Source of the DNA: Nocardia abscessus
GTDB taxonomy: Bacteria > Actinomycetota > Actinomycetes > Mycobacteriales > Mycobacteriaceae
Assembly: GCF_015477775.1 (NCBI RefSeq)
Contig: NZ_JADLQO010000005.1
Span: 248,001 to 312,000, forward strand
Length of the DNA stretch: 64,000 nucleotides
Reading direction: 5' to 3'
Each line of letters begins with the position of its first letter. Positions within the stretch are counted from its first letter, which is position 1. Positions 7,617 through 18,477 of this stretch are shown here, piece after piece. The notes below the pieces were generated by a model that saw only the letters and a program-made list of their open reading frames with translations, did not search any database and was not told the origin of the DNA. A program made the translations under genes and the position numbers.

Positions 7617-8393
7617 GTGCCGTATATCTCGACAGTGAACGTGAACGGTGTCCGCGCGGCCGCGGGCAAGGGGCTGCTGGCCTGGCTCGCGGTCACCGAG
7701 GCCGACGTCGTCTGCGTGCAGGAGACCCGCGCCACCGACGAGCAGGTCAGGGCCGCGCTCGCGCCCGCGCTCGACGCGGGATGGCAGCTCTCGCACGCCG
7801 AGCCGGAGTCCAAGGGCCGCGCCGGAGTGGGCATCCTGTCCCGGCGGGCGCCGAGCGCCGTGCGAATCGGTTTCGGCAGCAGTGAGTTCGCGGCCGCGGG
7901 ACGCTATCTCGAGGCCGACTTCGACGACCTCACCGTCGCGAGCGTCTACGTGCACTCCGGTGACGCGGGCACCGTGCGCCAGGACGAGAAGTATCGGTTC
8001 ATGGCCGAACTCGGCGCCTACCTCACCGCGCGCACGGGGGATTTCGTGGTGGCCGGGGACTGGAACATCGCGCACACCGAGCGTGACCTGAAGAACTGGA
8101 AGGGCAACCTGAAGTCGGCCGGGTTCCTGCCGCAGGAGCGGGCGTGGATCGATGAGTTGCTGGCCGCCGGATACGTCGATGTGGTGCGCGGCCTGAACCC
8201 CGGGGTCGACGGCCCCTACAGCTGGTGGTCCTACCGGGGCCGCGCGTTCGACAACGACAGCGGCTGGCGTATCGACTATCAGCTGGTGCGCGGCGAACTG
8301 GCTGCCCGCGCGAAAGAGGCGGTGGTGGAACGCGCCGCGACCTATGACCAGCGCTGGTCCGACCACGCGCCCGTCACGGTGCAGTACCGATGA
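7617..8393 (+). CDS. xth: Exodeoxyribonuclease III / AP endonuclease
   Basis: A 258-residue member of the exonuclease-endonuclease-phosphatase fold. Motifs in order: NVNGVRAA, VQETR (metal-binding Glu), the VYVHSG strand, AGDWNIAHTERDL (Asp/Asn active site), SWWSYRGRA and the terminal SDHAPV His. Role: repair of abasic sites and 3'-blocked ends. The GTG at 7617 gives the family's usual N-terminus (MPYISTVNVNG); an in-frame TTG at 7602 is less likely. Its stop overlaps the start of the secreted RNase gene as ATGA, so the repair enzyme and the RNase-barstar pair appear translationally coupled, an odd grouping. Confidence 0.9.
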   Translation: MPYISTVNVNGVRAAAGKGLLAWLAVTEADVVCVQETRATDEQVRAALAPALDAGWQLSHAEPESKGRAGVGILSRRAPSAVRIGFGSSEFAAAGRYLEADFDDLTVASVYVHSGDAGTVRQDEKYRFMAELGAYLTARTGDFVVAGDWNIAHTERDLKNWKGNLKSAGFLPQERAWIDELLAAGYVDVVRGLNPGVDGPYSWWSYRGRAFDNDSGWRIDYQLVRGELAARAKEAVVERAATYDQRWSDHAPVTVQYR

Positions 8394-8884
8394 ACCGATC
8401 GCCGTTGACCAAGCGCGTACTCGGCGTACTCGGCGCGGTCGCTCTGGTGGTGATCGCCGCCGTGCTCGCTCTGTACGACGGTGGCGATGCGACCACCTCT
8501 CCCTCGGCGAGTCGCGCGAGCACCGCCGCGGCGAGCGCCGTCACCTCGCCCGCCACCGCACCGCGCGGCGGGGACACCGCGTCGCCGGTCACCCGGGCCG
8601 TCGGCGTACCGGAGCGCGCGTACGCCACGCTGCGGGAGATCGATGCGGGCCGCTGGCCGGGCTCGGCGAACGCCCCCGGCACCAAAGGCGGCGAGCGATG
8701 GATGAACCGCGGTGGCGACCTGCCCGCCACGGACGGCACCGGTAGGTCGATCACCTATCAGGAATGGGACGTCAATCCCAAGCAGCCCGGCCGGTCCCGC
8801 GACGCCGAACGCATCGTCACCGGCAGCGACGGCTCGGCGTGGTACACCGGTGACCACTACAAGACCTTCACGAGGATGCGCTGA
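8390..8884 (+). CDS. Secreted or anchored guanyl-specific ribonuclease (barnase/RNase Sa family)
   Basis: A 164-residue protein. A basic start and a hydrophobic helix (residues ~9-28) form a signal peptide or membrane anchor, then a Ser/Thr/Ala/Pro-rich linker to about residue 70, then an RNase domain. The C-terminus closely follows RNase Sa: catalytic Glu in YQEWDV, Arg in ERIVTG, and the His in YTGDHYKTF. Length of the catalytic part (~95 residues) is normal. The next gene, overlapping by one base, encodes barstar, the expected inhibitor. Role: extracellular RNA degradation or an RNase toxin in competition. Confidence 0.9.
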   Translation: MNRSPLTKRVLGVLGAVALVVIAAVLALYDGGDATTSPSASRASTAAASAVTSPATAPRGGDTASPVTRAVGVPERAYATLREIDAGRWPGSANAPGTKGGERWMNRGGDLPATDGTGRSITYQEWDVNPKQPGRSRDAERIVTGSDGSAWYTGDHYKTFTRMR

Positions 8885-9378
8885 TGACAAAGACCGTCAC
8901 GCTGTCGCAGTTCCTTGCCCGTCCCGACGCGGACGACGCGCCGCGCAGCGCCGAACTCGCCCCGCCGCGGGTCACCTTCGGCGCCCTCGCGGTCGACGCG
9001 GCCGAGTTCAGCGGGGTGCGTGACAAGGCGCCTCCCGGCTACCTGGTGCGCGAGGTCCGCGGCACGAAGATGCTCACCACCGCGCGCCTGTTCGACGAGT
9101 TCGCCGCCGCCTTCCAGTTCCCGTACTACTTCGGGGGGAACAAGGACGCCTTCGACGAATGCCTGCGCGACCTGGACGATTTCCTCGGCGAAGGGGCCGG
9201 ATACGTTGCCGTGGTGCGCGACTCGGCCGAACTGCTCGCCGAGGAGCCGATCGAGCGCGACTGGTTCGCCGAGGCCATGCGGGATTGCGCGGCTTACTGG
9301 TCACGGCGAGACGTGCTGTTCCGGGTGGTGCTGCAGGGCGACGCGCCCGACCTCGAGGACGTGTCCCTGCGGCTGTGA
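8884..9378 (+). CDS. Barstar-family RNase inhibitor (immunity protein)
   Basis: A 164-residue cytoplasmic protein whose middle part has the barstar signature FDEFAAAFQFPYYFGGNKDA (residues ~71-90) and the following DECLRDLDDF helix, the surface that plugs the barnase active site. It is longer than classical barstar (~90 residues) because of N- and C-terminal extensions. Its ATG overlaps the RNase stop (TGATG), so toxin and inhibitor are co-translated. It ends 9 bp from the end of the convergent TetR gene. Confidence 0.88.
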   Translation: MTKTVTLSQFLARPDADDAPRSAELAPPRVTFGALAVDAAEFSGVRDKAPPGYLVREVRGTKMLTTARLFDEFAAAFQFPYYFGGNKDAFDECLRDLDDFLGEGAGYVAVVRDSAELLAEEPIERDWFAEAMRDCAAYWSRRDVLFRVVLQGDAPDLEDVSLRL

Positions 9379-9387
9379 CCGTGGCCG

Positions 9388-10023
9388 TCAGCGCAATTTG
9401 CCCGCCAGGTCCTCGCCGAGCAGGACGAACACGTCGACGGTGTGCTCGATGAGTTCGTCCCGGGTGAGGTTCAGATCGCCCTGGAGCCACGCGGTCAGTG
9501 TCTGCACCAGCCCACCGACCAGATACAGGGCGCGGAAGTCGATCGCCGGGTCCGGGGCCGCGTCGGGCATCCGGTAGAAATCCATGCCCTCCGCGGCCAC
9601 CATCCGCGCGAACGCGCGCACCGTCTCGGTGGTGCGGGCGCGTAGTTCCGGCGTCGCCATGGCCGTGATCAGGGCTGTCTTCGCCTTGCGCGGGTCGTCG
9701 GTGAGCAGGTGCACGCCCGCGGTGATCGCGGCGTGTGCGGTCGCGCGCGTGTCCGGCGGTGCGGTGCGCACGGCCGCGAGGATGGCCGCCGCGAGTTCCG
9801 CGGCGATCCCGTCGAGCAGGGCGGTGAGCACGGCGTCCCGGCTGTCGAAGTTCTCGTAGTAGTACCGCTCGTTGAGCCCGGCCTGCCCGCACAGCCCCGA
9901 CACGGTCAGCTTCGACAGCCCCTCGGTGCCGATGATCTCCAGCGCCGCCTCCAGCAGGGCCGCACGCCGCTGCGCCCGGCGCTGCTCGGCGGAGATGCCT
10001 CCATAAGTCCGTTGCGCCGCCAC
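9388..10023 (-). CDS. TetR-family regulator paired with the DUF2236 gene
   Basis: A 211-residue protein when started at GTG 10023; the frame stays open to 10077, but that extension crosses the operator repeats and looks non-coding. The N-terminal helix-turn-helix is clear (KLTVSGLCGQAGLNERYYYE, residues ~41-60). The C-terminal region resembles TetR_C ligand domains. Duplicated palindromes lie immediately upstream (10046-10101), between it and the divergent oxygenase gene, so it most likely controls both genes. Confidence 0.85.
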   Translation of the reverse strand: MAAQRTYGGISAEQRRAQRRAALLEAALEIIGTEGLSKLTVSGLCGQAGLNERYYYENFDSRDAVLTALLDGIAAELAAAILAAVRTAPPDTRATAHAAITAGVHLLTDDPRKAKTALITAMATPELRARTTETVRAFARMVAAEGMDFYRMPDAAPDPAIDFRALYLVGGLVQTLTAWLQGDLNLTRDELIEHTVDVFVLLGEDLAGKLR

Positions 10024-10045
10024 GGTTCGATTCTGACAGAGATCA

Positions 10046-10101
10046 ATTCTGGCAGAGGGTATTGCCAGAATGAGCAATTCTGGTGGATGCTATTGCCAGA
10101 T
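10046..10101. promoter_or_regulatory. Two tandem TetR operators
   Basis: Copy 1 is ATTCTGGCA (10046-10054) with inverse TGCCAGAAT (10063-10071). Copy 2 starts ATTCTGG (10077-10083) with CCAGAT (10096-10101). The two are direct repeats 31 bp apart, and a further half site ATTCTGAC begins at about 10030. This spacing, three helical turns, suggests co-operative binding by the TetR protein encoded at 9388-10023. Confidence 0.7.
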
Positions 10102-10122
10102 GATCTCGACGAGGAGGCAGCG

Positions 10123-12109
<1,987 letters not shown>

Positions 12110-12173
12110 ACGGCTACTTCACCTTCGTGCGCCCCGTCAGGCGTCGTGCGAGGTCTCTTGGTCGAAGGGGCGA

Positions 12174-13208
12174 ATGGTGCAGCTGATCGATAACATCAAG
12201 TCCGGGATCGAACGCCGGGTCAAGGCGCAGCCGTGGTTGGACCATCTGGTCCGCACGGCGGGGCGCTATCAGCGGCAAAGGGGTGACTACTACGCGGCGG
12301 GCATCACGTACTTCACTGTGCTGTCGCTGTTCCCGCTGCTGATGATCGCTTTCTCGGTCGCGGGCGTGATCCTGTCCAACAATCCGGACCTGCTCGACGA
12401 GTTACGGGCCAAGATCGTCGAGAACATTCCGGGCTCGTTCGGCACCCAGCTGAACGACCTGGTCGATCAGGCGGTCGAGTCGCGGGGCACGGTCGGCGTC
12501 CTAGGTCTGGTCACCGGCGTCTACAGCGGTCTGGGCTGGATGGCCAACCTGCGGGCGGCGCTCACCGAGCAGTGGGAGCAGAAGTCTCCGGACGGCAATT
12601 GGCTGATGACCAAAGTCTCCGATCTGGGGGCGCTGGTCGGTCTCGGCCTCGCCTTCGCGGTGTCGCTGGGGTTGTCGGCGCTGGCCTCGAGCACCCTCGG
12701 CAGGCGGTTGCTCGAGAGCATCGGCCTCGGGGAAGCGCCGGGGGCGGGCGTGCTGCTGTGGCTTTTGTCGACCTTGCTCGGGTTTCTCGCCTCCTGGGCG
12801 GTGTTCGCGTGGGTCATCGCCAGGTTGCCCCGGGAACCGGTGACGCTGGCCAGCGCCGTCAAGGCGGCGGCTCTGGCCGCGGTGGTGTTCGAGGTGTTCA
12901 AGATAGTCGCGTCGATCTACCTGCGATCGGTGCTGAGCAGCCCGGCGGGCGCAACCTTCGGCTCGATCATCGGCCTGATGGTGTTCAGTTACGTCACCTA
13001 CCGCATCGTCCTGTTCGCCACCGCCTGGGCCGCCACCGCCGCGGAGAACGAGCCGGAAGCGGAGATTCCCGCGCCCGGACCTGCCGTGATCGCCCCGCGG
13101 GTCAGCGCACGCGACATCTCGGTGGGCGTGGGCGCGGCCTACTTCGGCGCGGGCGCGCTTGCGGCCCTCGCGCTTTCCGGCTTACGTAAGTTGCCCGGCC
13201 GTCGTTGA
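12174..13208 (+). CDS. YihY/YhjD-family inner membrane protein
   Basis: A 344-residue polytopic membrane protein. The early block DYYAAGITYFTVLSLFPLL (residues ~39-57) is the YihY/BrkB signature. About six hydrophobic segments follow, ending near residue 290, and a further hydrophobic stretch lies near residue 320. The biochemical role of this family is unsettled; older names as ribonuclease BN are wrong for this group. It lies 64 bp downstream of trpS and is probably co-transcribed with it. Confidence 0.88.
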   Translation: MVQLIDNIKSGIERRVKAQPWLDHLVRTAGRYQRQRGDYYAAGITYFTVLSLFPLLMIAFSVAGVILSNNPDLLDELRAKIVENIPGSFGTQLNDLVDQAVESRGTVGVLGLVTGVYSGLGWMANLRAALTEQWEQKSPDGNWLMTKVSDLGALVGLGLAFAVSLGLSALASSTLGRRLLESIGLGEAPGAGVLLWLLSTLLGFLASWAVFAWVIARLPREPVTLASAVKAAALAAVVFEVFKIVASIYLRSVLSSPAGATFGSIIGLMVFSYVTYRIVLFATAWAATAAENEPEAEIPAPGPAVIAPRVSARDISVGVGAAYFGAGALAALALSGLRKLPGRR

Positions 13209-13246
13209 CCTGTTCGCCGGTTCGAGTTCCTCGTGCGCCGGTTCGA

Positions 13247-14548
13247 TCAGCGCCGCCGGTTCGCCTGGCGTGCTGCCAGCAGCAGCGCCGCGACCAAGAG
13301 GACGCCGCCGATGATCAGTGTGGTTCTGGCGCCGGTGCGACGATCTTCGGCCGGGGGCATGGCGGAGAGGTCGCTGCCCGGCACCGAAGGCGTGGCCCGG
13401 TCGCTTCCCGGCGCGGGCGGCGCAGCCAGGGTGACCGCGCTCTGGTCGCGCTGGGGTACTACCGCACCGGGCAGGTTGCCGATCGAGGCGCTGCGGGGCA
13501 GCGCGAATCCGTAGTCGAGCAGCCGGGCGGCTTGTTCCCAGGGCCGCAGCGGCTGCACGTCGGCTTTGAGTAGGGTGACGGCGAGCCTGCGGCCGTCGCG
13601 CTGCGCGGCGGCGACGAAGGTCTGGCGCGCGTCGTCGGTGAAGCCGGTCTTGCCGCCGAGGGCGCCGGTGTAGTTGTAGAGCAGCTGGTTGTCGTTGCCG
13701 ATCGGGTAGCCGGGACGGTCGGTGTCACCGGGGACGGCCGGGTCGGCGGGATAGCCGGGGAAGTCGACCTGCTCGGTGTGGATCAGCTCGGCGAACAGCG
13801 GGATGGTCATGGCTTCGCGGAACAGCACGGCGAGGTCGTAGGCCGACGTGCTCATGCCGGGACCGTCCAGGCCGGACGGGGTGGCCGCGCGAGTATCCAT
13901 GGCGCGCAATGATTTCGCCAGTTCGTTCATCTTCGCGACGGTCGCGGCGTCGCCGCCGAGCTGCGCGGCGATGGCGTGCGCCGCGTCGTTGCCCGAGGCC
14001 ATGATCAGCGCCTGCATCAGCTGCCGGTTCGTATAGCGGCCGCCGGGACCGATGCCGACCCGGGTGCCGTCGACGTTGGCGTCGTCCTGCGTGCCGACGA
14101 CCGTCTTGTCGAGATTCAGCGAGCGCAGTGCCAGCGTGGCCAGCAGCACTTTGATCGTGCTTGCGGGCCGGTAGCGCCCGTGCGGGTCCTTCGCCGCCAG
14201 CACCTCGCCGGTGTCCAGATCCGCCACCAACCAGGCCGTCGCCGAGATGTCCTGCGGCGCGGGCGGTGCGGCCTTGGGCAGCACGACGCCGCATTCGCCG
14301 AGACGGGTTCCGCCGATCGGCGGGGACGGGACCGGCAGCGGCGCCGGGGTGGGCTGTCCGGGCGCGGGCACCTCGGAGGCGTCGATCGGCGCGGGCGGCA
14401 ACGTCTTCTGGGGGCAGGCGTCGGTGTTCGGGGTGGTGAACGGCGTGGTGGTGCTCGGCACGGCCAGGGACGGCACGGCCGTCGCTCCGATCGCGGCGAC
14501 GGCCAGCACGGCGCCCGCGCAGAGCAAGGCACGGCGAGTGATCTTCAT
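13247..14548 (-). CDS. dacB: D-alanyl-D-alanine carboxypeptidase (DacB/PBP5 type), exported and C-terminally anchored
   Basis: A 433-residue peptidoglycan enzyme that trims the terminal D-Ala of stem peptides. Signal peptide [19 protein letters not shown] with a paired Arg, a Pro-rich linker, then an S11-type transpeptidase domain: SxxK in ASTIKV (residue ~137), SxN in MASGND and KTG in LGGKTGF. A C-terminal hydrophobic helix followed by RQANRRR anchors it. The ATG at 14548 is chosen because the signal peptide starts there; the frame continues upstream without homology. Confidence 0.92.
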   Translation of the reverse strand: MKITRRALLCAGAVLAVAAIGATAVPSLAVPSTTTPFTTPNTDACPQKTLPPAPIDASEVPAPGQPTPAPLPVPSPPIGGTRLGECGVVLPKAAPPAPQDISATAWLVADLDTGEVLAAKDPHGRYRPASTIKVLLATLALRSLNLDKTVVGTQDDANVDGTRVGIGPGGRYTNRQLMQALIMASGNDAAHAIAAQLGGDAATVAKMNELAKSLRAMDTRAATPSGLDGPGMSTSAYDLAVLFREAMTIPLFAELIHTEQVDFPGYPADPAVPGDTDRPGYPIGNDNQLLYNYTGALGGKTGFTDDARQTFVAAAQRDGRRLAVTLLKADVQPLRPWEQAARLLDYGFALPRSASIGNLPGAVVPQRDQSAVTLAAPPAPGSDRATPSVPGSDLSAMPPAEDRRTGARTTLIIGGVLLVAALLLAARQANRRR

Positions 14549-14612
14549 CGCCGATGAGCCTAGCGAGCGATCCGCCGATCGGCCGCACACACATGTGGAC
14601 CCGTACAAGGTA

Positions 14613-14660
14613 TTGACAGTATCTACTAAATGAGAGTTACTATCAAAAAGTTGTAGATAC
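14613..14660 (+). promoter_or_regulatory. Promoter and palindromic operator of the MFS exporter gene
   Basis: TTGACA (14613-14618) is a consensus -35 box; a TACTAT -10 candidate starts at 14638 (spacing 19, slightly long). GTATCTAC (14619-14626) is repeated inversely as GTAGATAC (14653-14660). The arms flank the presumed start point, a likely operator for the TetR protein encoded at 16183. This AT-rich stretch stands out from the GC-rich surroundings. Confidence 0.6.
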
Positions 14661-14678
14661 CACTTTTGGGGAGGTCTC

Positions 14679-16193
14679 GTGAAGAACGACTCGACCCGCC
14701 GCTGGCTGGCGCTCGGCGCGCTGTCGGTGGCGATGCTGACCATCGGGCTCGATGTCACCGTGCTGACCGTGGCGCTGCCCACGCTCGCGGTGGACCTGCA
14801 CGCGAATACCGCCGCGCTGCAATGGTTCAGCAGCGCCTACACGCTGGCCCTGGCCGCGGTGATGCTGCCAGCTGGCGCGCTCGGCGACCGCTACGGCCGC
14901 AAGAAGTTCCTGCTCGCCGCCCTGGTGCTGTTCGGTGTCGCCTCCGTCGCGTGTGCCCTGGCCACCTCGCCCGGTGAGCTCATCGCGGCGCGCGTGGTGC
15001 TCGGCATCGCGGCGGCGGCCATGATGCCGCTTTCGATGTCGGTGCTGCCCGCGATGTTCCCGGAACCGGCCGATCTCCAGCGGGCGCTCACCATCTGGAT
15101 CACCTCCACCGCGATCGGTCTTCCGCTGGGTCCGATCGTGGGCGGCTGGTTGCTGCGCAACTTCTGGTGGGGTTCGGTGTTCCTGATCAATGTGCCGATG
15201 GTCGTAATCGGCGCGCTCGCCGTCGCGGTGCTGGTGCCGGAATCGCGCAGCGCGCACCGCTTCCGGATCGATCTACCCGGTGTCGTGCTGTCGGCGGTGG
15301 GCATGCTCGGACTGACCTACGGGTTCATCCGGATCGGCGAGGAAGGCTGGGGCGACGGCCCGGCCTGGGCGACTGTCGCGGCCGGTGTGCTGCTGTTCGG
15401 CGCGTTCCTGGCCCGGCAGCGCAGGACCACGCATCCGCTGGTCGATCTCGGACTGTTCGCCGCAGACGGATTCCGCTGGGGCACCGCGTTTTCCATCGTG
15501 GTGAACTTCGCCATGTTCGGCATGTTCTTCACCGTTCCGCAGTACTTCCAGGCGGTACTCGGGGTGGACGCGCTCGGTAGCGGCCTGCGGCTGCTTCCAC
15601 TGATCGGCGGGATCCTGGTCGGCAGCAGGGTGGTCGACAAGGTGCTGCCGAAACTGGGCATCCGCGTGGTGATCACCGCCGGGTTCACCCTCCTGGCCGG
15701 CGCCATCGTCCTCGGCGCGCTGACCACGGTGGACAGCGGCTACGGCTACACCGCGCTGTGGCTGACGCTGCTCGGCGCCGGGATGGGGCTGGTGATGCCC
15801 GCCGCGATGGGCATGGCGATGGGGGAACTCGGCGCGGAGCGCTCCGGCTCCGGCTCCGCGCTGTTGCAGGCGCTGCGACAGGCCGGTGGCACCATCGGCG
15901 TCGCGGTGCTGGGCACTGTGCTGGCCACTCGGTACCGGTCGGAGCTCGGCGCGTTGAACCGCGAACCGATCGCCGACGGCGTGAACGCGGGCGTCGCCGC
16001 GGCGCACGAGTTGGGTGATTCATCGGTGCTGCACCAGGTGCAGGTCGCTTTCCTGGGCGGCATGAGCGCGATGCTCTGGGCCTGTGCCGCGCTGTGCCTG
16101 CTGGCGGCGGTGCTCACGGCGACGCTCGTTCGCGCTCGGCGACCCGGGCAGGCGCGCGAGCCGGGTGCGGCAGAATCGATCCATGTCGGTTGA
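14679..16193 (+). CDS. MFS drug exporter, DHA2 (14-TM) family
   Basis: A 504-residue inner-membrane antiporter of the EmrB/QacA type. Helix 1 has the [13 protein letters not shown] motif of the 14-TM group; motif A is [11 protein letters not shown]; motif C is present as the Gly/Pro-rich [19 protein letters not shown]. Start is GTG 14679 with GGGGAGG 5 nt upstream. Its end overlaps the following TetR gene by 11 bp. Expected to export hydrophobic or cationic compounds by proton antiport; the substrate is not identifiable. Confidence 0.92.
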   Translation: MKNDSTRRWLALGALSVAMLTIGLDVTVLTVALPTLAVDLHANTAALQWFSSAYTLALAAVMLPAGALGDRYGRKKFLLAALVLFGVASVACALATSPGELIAARVVLGIAAAAMMPLSMSVLPAMFPEPADLQRALTIWITSTAIGLPLGPIVGGWLLRNFWWGSVFLINVPMVVIGALAVAVLVPESRSAHRFRIDLPGVVLSAVGMLGLTYGFIRIGEEGWGDGPAWATVAAGVLLFGAFLARQRRTTHPLVDLGLFAADGFRWGTAFSIVVNFAMFGMFFTVPQYFQAVLGVDALGSGLRLLPLIGGILVGSRVVDKVLPKLGIRVVITAGFTLLAGAIVLGALTTVDSGYGYTALWLTLLGAGMGLVMPAAMGMAMGELGAERSGSGSALLQALRQAGGTIGVAVLGTVLATRYRSELGALNREPIADGVNAGVAAAHELGDSSVLHQVQVAFLGGMSAMLWACAALCLLAAVLTATLVRARRPGQAREPGAAESIHVG

Positions 16194-16794
16194 GCTACCC
16201 GGGAACGGGACGGGGCAGGGTCTGCGCGAGCGGAAGAAGGAACGGACCCGCCGGACGATCCGCTTCGAGGCTTTCCGGCTGTTCCGCGAGCAGGGTTACA
16301 ACGAGACGACCGTCGAGCAGATCGCCGCGGCCGCCGACGTCTCGCCCAGCACCTTCTTTCGCTATTTCCCGACCAAGGAACAATTGGTGCTCGCTGACGA
16401 CCTCGATCCGCTGATGATCGAGGCGTTGCGACGCCAGCCGCGCGAGGTCTCGCCGTGGACCGCCTTCCGCGACGCCGTGCTCGAGGTCTTCAGCGATCTG
16501 CCCGCCGCCGAACTCGCGTTCGAGCAGGAGCGGCAGGCGCTGCTGTATCACGTGCCGGAGCTGCGATCGGCCATCGGCTTGGAGATCATCCGCAGCATCG
16601 ACCTCATCGCGGCGCTGCTGGCCGAGCACGTCGGCCGGTCTGCCGACGATTTCGAGGTGCGGGTGGCAGCGGGCGCGATGGCGGGCGCGGCCCTGGCCAT
16701 GGCGACGATGACGCCGTTGAACGTCGAGAACATCACCCGCACCTTGGATTTCCTCGGCGCGGGCATGCCGCTCGCGCCGGAGCGCGAGTCCTGA
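16183..16794 (+). CDS. TetR-family repressor of the MFS exporter
   Basis: A 203-residue protein with a typical TetR helix-turn-helix: TTVEQIAAAADVSPSTFFRY (residues ~42-61) and the following FPTKEQL. The ATG at 16183 lies inside the exporter gene, so the two are translationally coupled. The likely target is the inverted repeat at 14619-14660. It ends 15 bp before the end of the convergent phenylalanine hydroxylase gene. Confidence 0.88.
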   Translation: MSVELPGNGTGQGLRERKKERTRRTIRFEAFRLFREQGYNETTVEQIAAAADVSPSTFFRYFPTKEQLVLADDLDPLMIEALRRQPREVSPWTAFRDAVLEVFSDLPAAELAFEQERQALLYHVPELRSAIGLEIIRSIDLIAALLAEHVGRSADDFEVRVAAGAMAGAALAMATMTPLNVENITRTLDFLGAGMPLAPERES

Positions 16795-16809
16795 AGGTTC
16801 TGTCGGGAC

Positions 16810-17709
16810 CTACTGCGCCCCGGCGGCGCTGGCCTGCCGTAGCCGATCCGGGGTGTCGTCGTCCATGGTCGCGAAGAAGCCGCCGATCACGTCCTCGATC
16901 TCGGCGATCGAGTCCGCGCAATAGAGAATCGGCTGGTAATGGGTGATGTCGTAGGTCGCGGTGCCCATCTGGGCGATGTCGAGCGGACGCAGCTCGGCGT
17001 GCCGGAACTCCTCGATCTCGCCGTAGGACGAGAGCAGACCCGCTCCGTAGCAACGGATCTCGCCGCGTTCCCGGACGACGCCGAACTCCATCGAGAACCA
17101 GAAGACGTCGGCCAAGAACTTCAGCGCGCGGTCGGTGCTCAGCCGCGCGACCGCCGCGCCGACCGTCGTGTAGATGGCGGCGAAGCGCGGGCTGGCGATC
17201 TGATTGGCGTGCCCGATGATCTCGTGGATGGCGTCCGGTTCCGGGGTGTACAACGGCGCGGAATGATGCCGGATGTACTGCGTGGAGTGGAAGATCCGGT
17301 CGGCGAAGGAGCCGAAGAACTCCCGTAGCGGCACCAGGCCCGCTGCCGGTGCGTAGCGGAAGCCGGTCAGCGGTGCCAGCGCAGCCGATACCTCGTCCAG
17401 TTGCGGGATGTGATCGGTGGGCAACGACAGCGCCTCGGCGGCCGCGAGAACCTCCGCGCTGGCATATCTGCGATGTTTGCGCGCGAGTTCGGCCGACACG
17501 ATTCGCCACACCTGCTGCTCCTCCTCGGTGTAGGCGATCTGGGGAAGCGGCTTTCCCGGTGCGTAGTCCAGCGCCAACGCCGCGATCGCGTTGCGCCGGG
17601 CCCGGTAGTCGGGGTCGTGCACGCCGGGGTGCTCGTCGCTCAGGTGCACGGTCACGTCGCCGTCGCCGGTGCGGGTCACCGGCGAGTACAGCTGCGCCTC
17701 GCTGAACAT
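16810..17709 (-). CDS. phhA: Phenylalanine 4-monooxygenase
   Basis: A 299-residue pterin-dependent aromatic amino-acid hydroxylase converting Phe to Tyr. The iron ligands are visible: HEIIGH (two His) and the Glu in FWFSMEFGVV. The region FADRIFHSTQYIRH and the substrate loop PEPDAIHEI match the family. ATG 17709 (MFSEAQ) is preferred over an in-frame TTG at 17721. No dehydratase for pterin recycling is seen next to it. Role: phenylalanine catabolism or tyrosine supply. Confidence 0.92.
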   Translation of the reverse strand: MFSEAQLYSPVTRTGDGDVTVHLSDEHPGVHDPDYRARRNAIAALALDYAPGKPLPQIAYTEEEQQVWRIVSAELARKHRRYASAEVLAAAEALSLPTDHIPQLDEVSAALAPLTGFRYAPAAGLVPLREFFGSFADRIFHSTQYIRHHSAPLYTPEPDAIHEIIGHANQIASPRFAAIYTTVGAAVARLSTDRALKFLADVFWFSMEFGVVRERGEIRCYGAGLLSSYGEIEEFRHAELRPLDIAQMGTATYDITHYQPILYCADSIAEIEDVIGGFFATMDDDTPDRLRQASAAGAQ

Positions 17710-17740
17710 ATCTCGATGCAAGCACCGCTGGAACCCGGCG

Positions 17741-17786
17741 ACAACAAAAGCCCGTCCAGCTGAGCAATCTGCCTAGCCGGACGGGC
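17741..17786 (-). terminator. Rho-independent terminator of the DUF4396 gene
   Basis: On the minus strand GCCCGTCC (17786-17779) pairs with GGACGGGC (17757-17750) and is followed by TTTTGTTGT. The stem can extend with one mismatch. It lies 51 bp beyond the stop of the DUF4396 gene and in front of phhA. Confidence 0.8.
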
Positions 17787-17836
17787 CGTTCTGCGTGATC
17801 ACGGCAGTAGATATCCCGAATCGGGCGACTTGCTGA

Positions 17837-18370
17837 TCAGTGCGCGCCGTGCAGCGAGTGCACCACCGCGTGGCCTTTGCCGCGCCCGATCATCCACTTG
17901 TTGACCGGCGTGGTGACCACGAAGGCCACCGCGAAGGCGAAGGCCAGGGTGGCCCAGAACAGCACGCTGTCCAGGTGGGCGTCCATCGCGCCGGGGACGG
18001 CCAGGATCACGGCGTTGTCCACGATCTCCATGACCGTGATGGACACCGTGTCGGCGGCCAGCGCGGTGCCGACGGCGGCGGCCAGCGGCAGACCCGCACG
18101 CAGCACGCCGCGCATGGTGAACGCGTAGCCGAACAGGAACGCCAGCACGATGGCCAGCGCCATCGTCGAGGTGTTGTTCCAGCCCAGCGCGGTGCCGATC
18201 ACCATGCCGAGGACCTCGCCGATGGCGCAGCCGGTGAGGCAGTGCAGCGTCGCCATGGCGGCCATACGCCAGGTAGCCGAGGGGTGGTGCGCGGTGTGCT
18301 GCCCGGCGCTGTTCGCCGTGTGTGCGGTGGACGAGACGTGTTCGCCCAAGGGGTCGTGCCTGTGTTCCAT
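17837..18370 (-). CDS. DUF4396 membrane protein, probably metal-linked
   Basis: A 177-residue protein with a His-rich N-terminus (His at many of the first 30 positions) followed by about four transmembrane helices. The block LHCLTGCAIGEVLGMVIGTA (residues ~43-62) is diagnostic of DUF4396, and the VMEIVDNAVILAVPGAMDA helix follows the family pattern. The function is not established. A CsoR-like palindrome inside its promoter and the His-rich head suggest a role in copper or another soft metal's handling. It is divergent from the vapB gene and ends in a clear terminator. Confidence 0.8.
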   Translation of the reverse strand: MEHRHDPLGEHVSSTAHTANSAGQHTAHHPSATWRMAAMATLHCLTGCAIGEVLGMVIGTALGWNNTSTMALAIVLAFLFGYAFTMRGVLRAGLPLAAAVGTALAADTVSITVMEIVDNAVILAVPGAMDAHLDSVLFWATLAFAFAVAFVVTTPVNKWMIGRGKGHAVVHSLHGAH

Positions 18371-18377
18371 GGGTGGA

Positions 18378-18405
18378 ACTATACCCCCGTAGGGTATTTA
18401 TGCAA
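18378..18405 (-). promoter_or_regulatory. CsoR-like operator inside a promoter
   Basis: On the minus strand TTGCAT (-35, 18405-18400) and TATAGT (-10, 18383-18378) are 16 nt apart. Between and over them lies the palindrome ATACCC-CCGTA-GGGTAT (18381-18397), which matches the G-tract palindromes bound by CsoR/RcnR-type copper sensors. Binding would block the promoter. No CsoR gene is in the window. Confidence 0.7.
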
Positions 18406-18477
18406 GCCCGAGTTCGCGATTTGCCGGACATGAGCGGGCGCTATGCCGCAAGATGGCGAAAGTATGAAGGAGGGCGC

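Noticed and set aside
10024-10077. N-terminal extension of the TetR protein at 9388-10023
   Set aside because: It overlaps operator repeats and reads as non-conserved residues.
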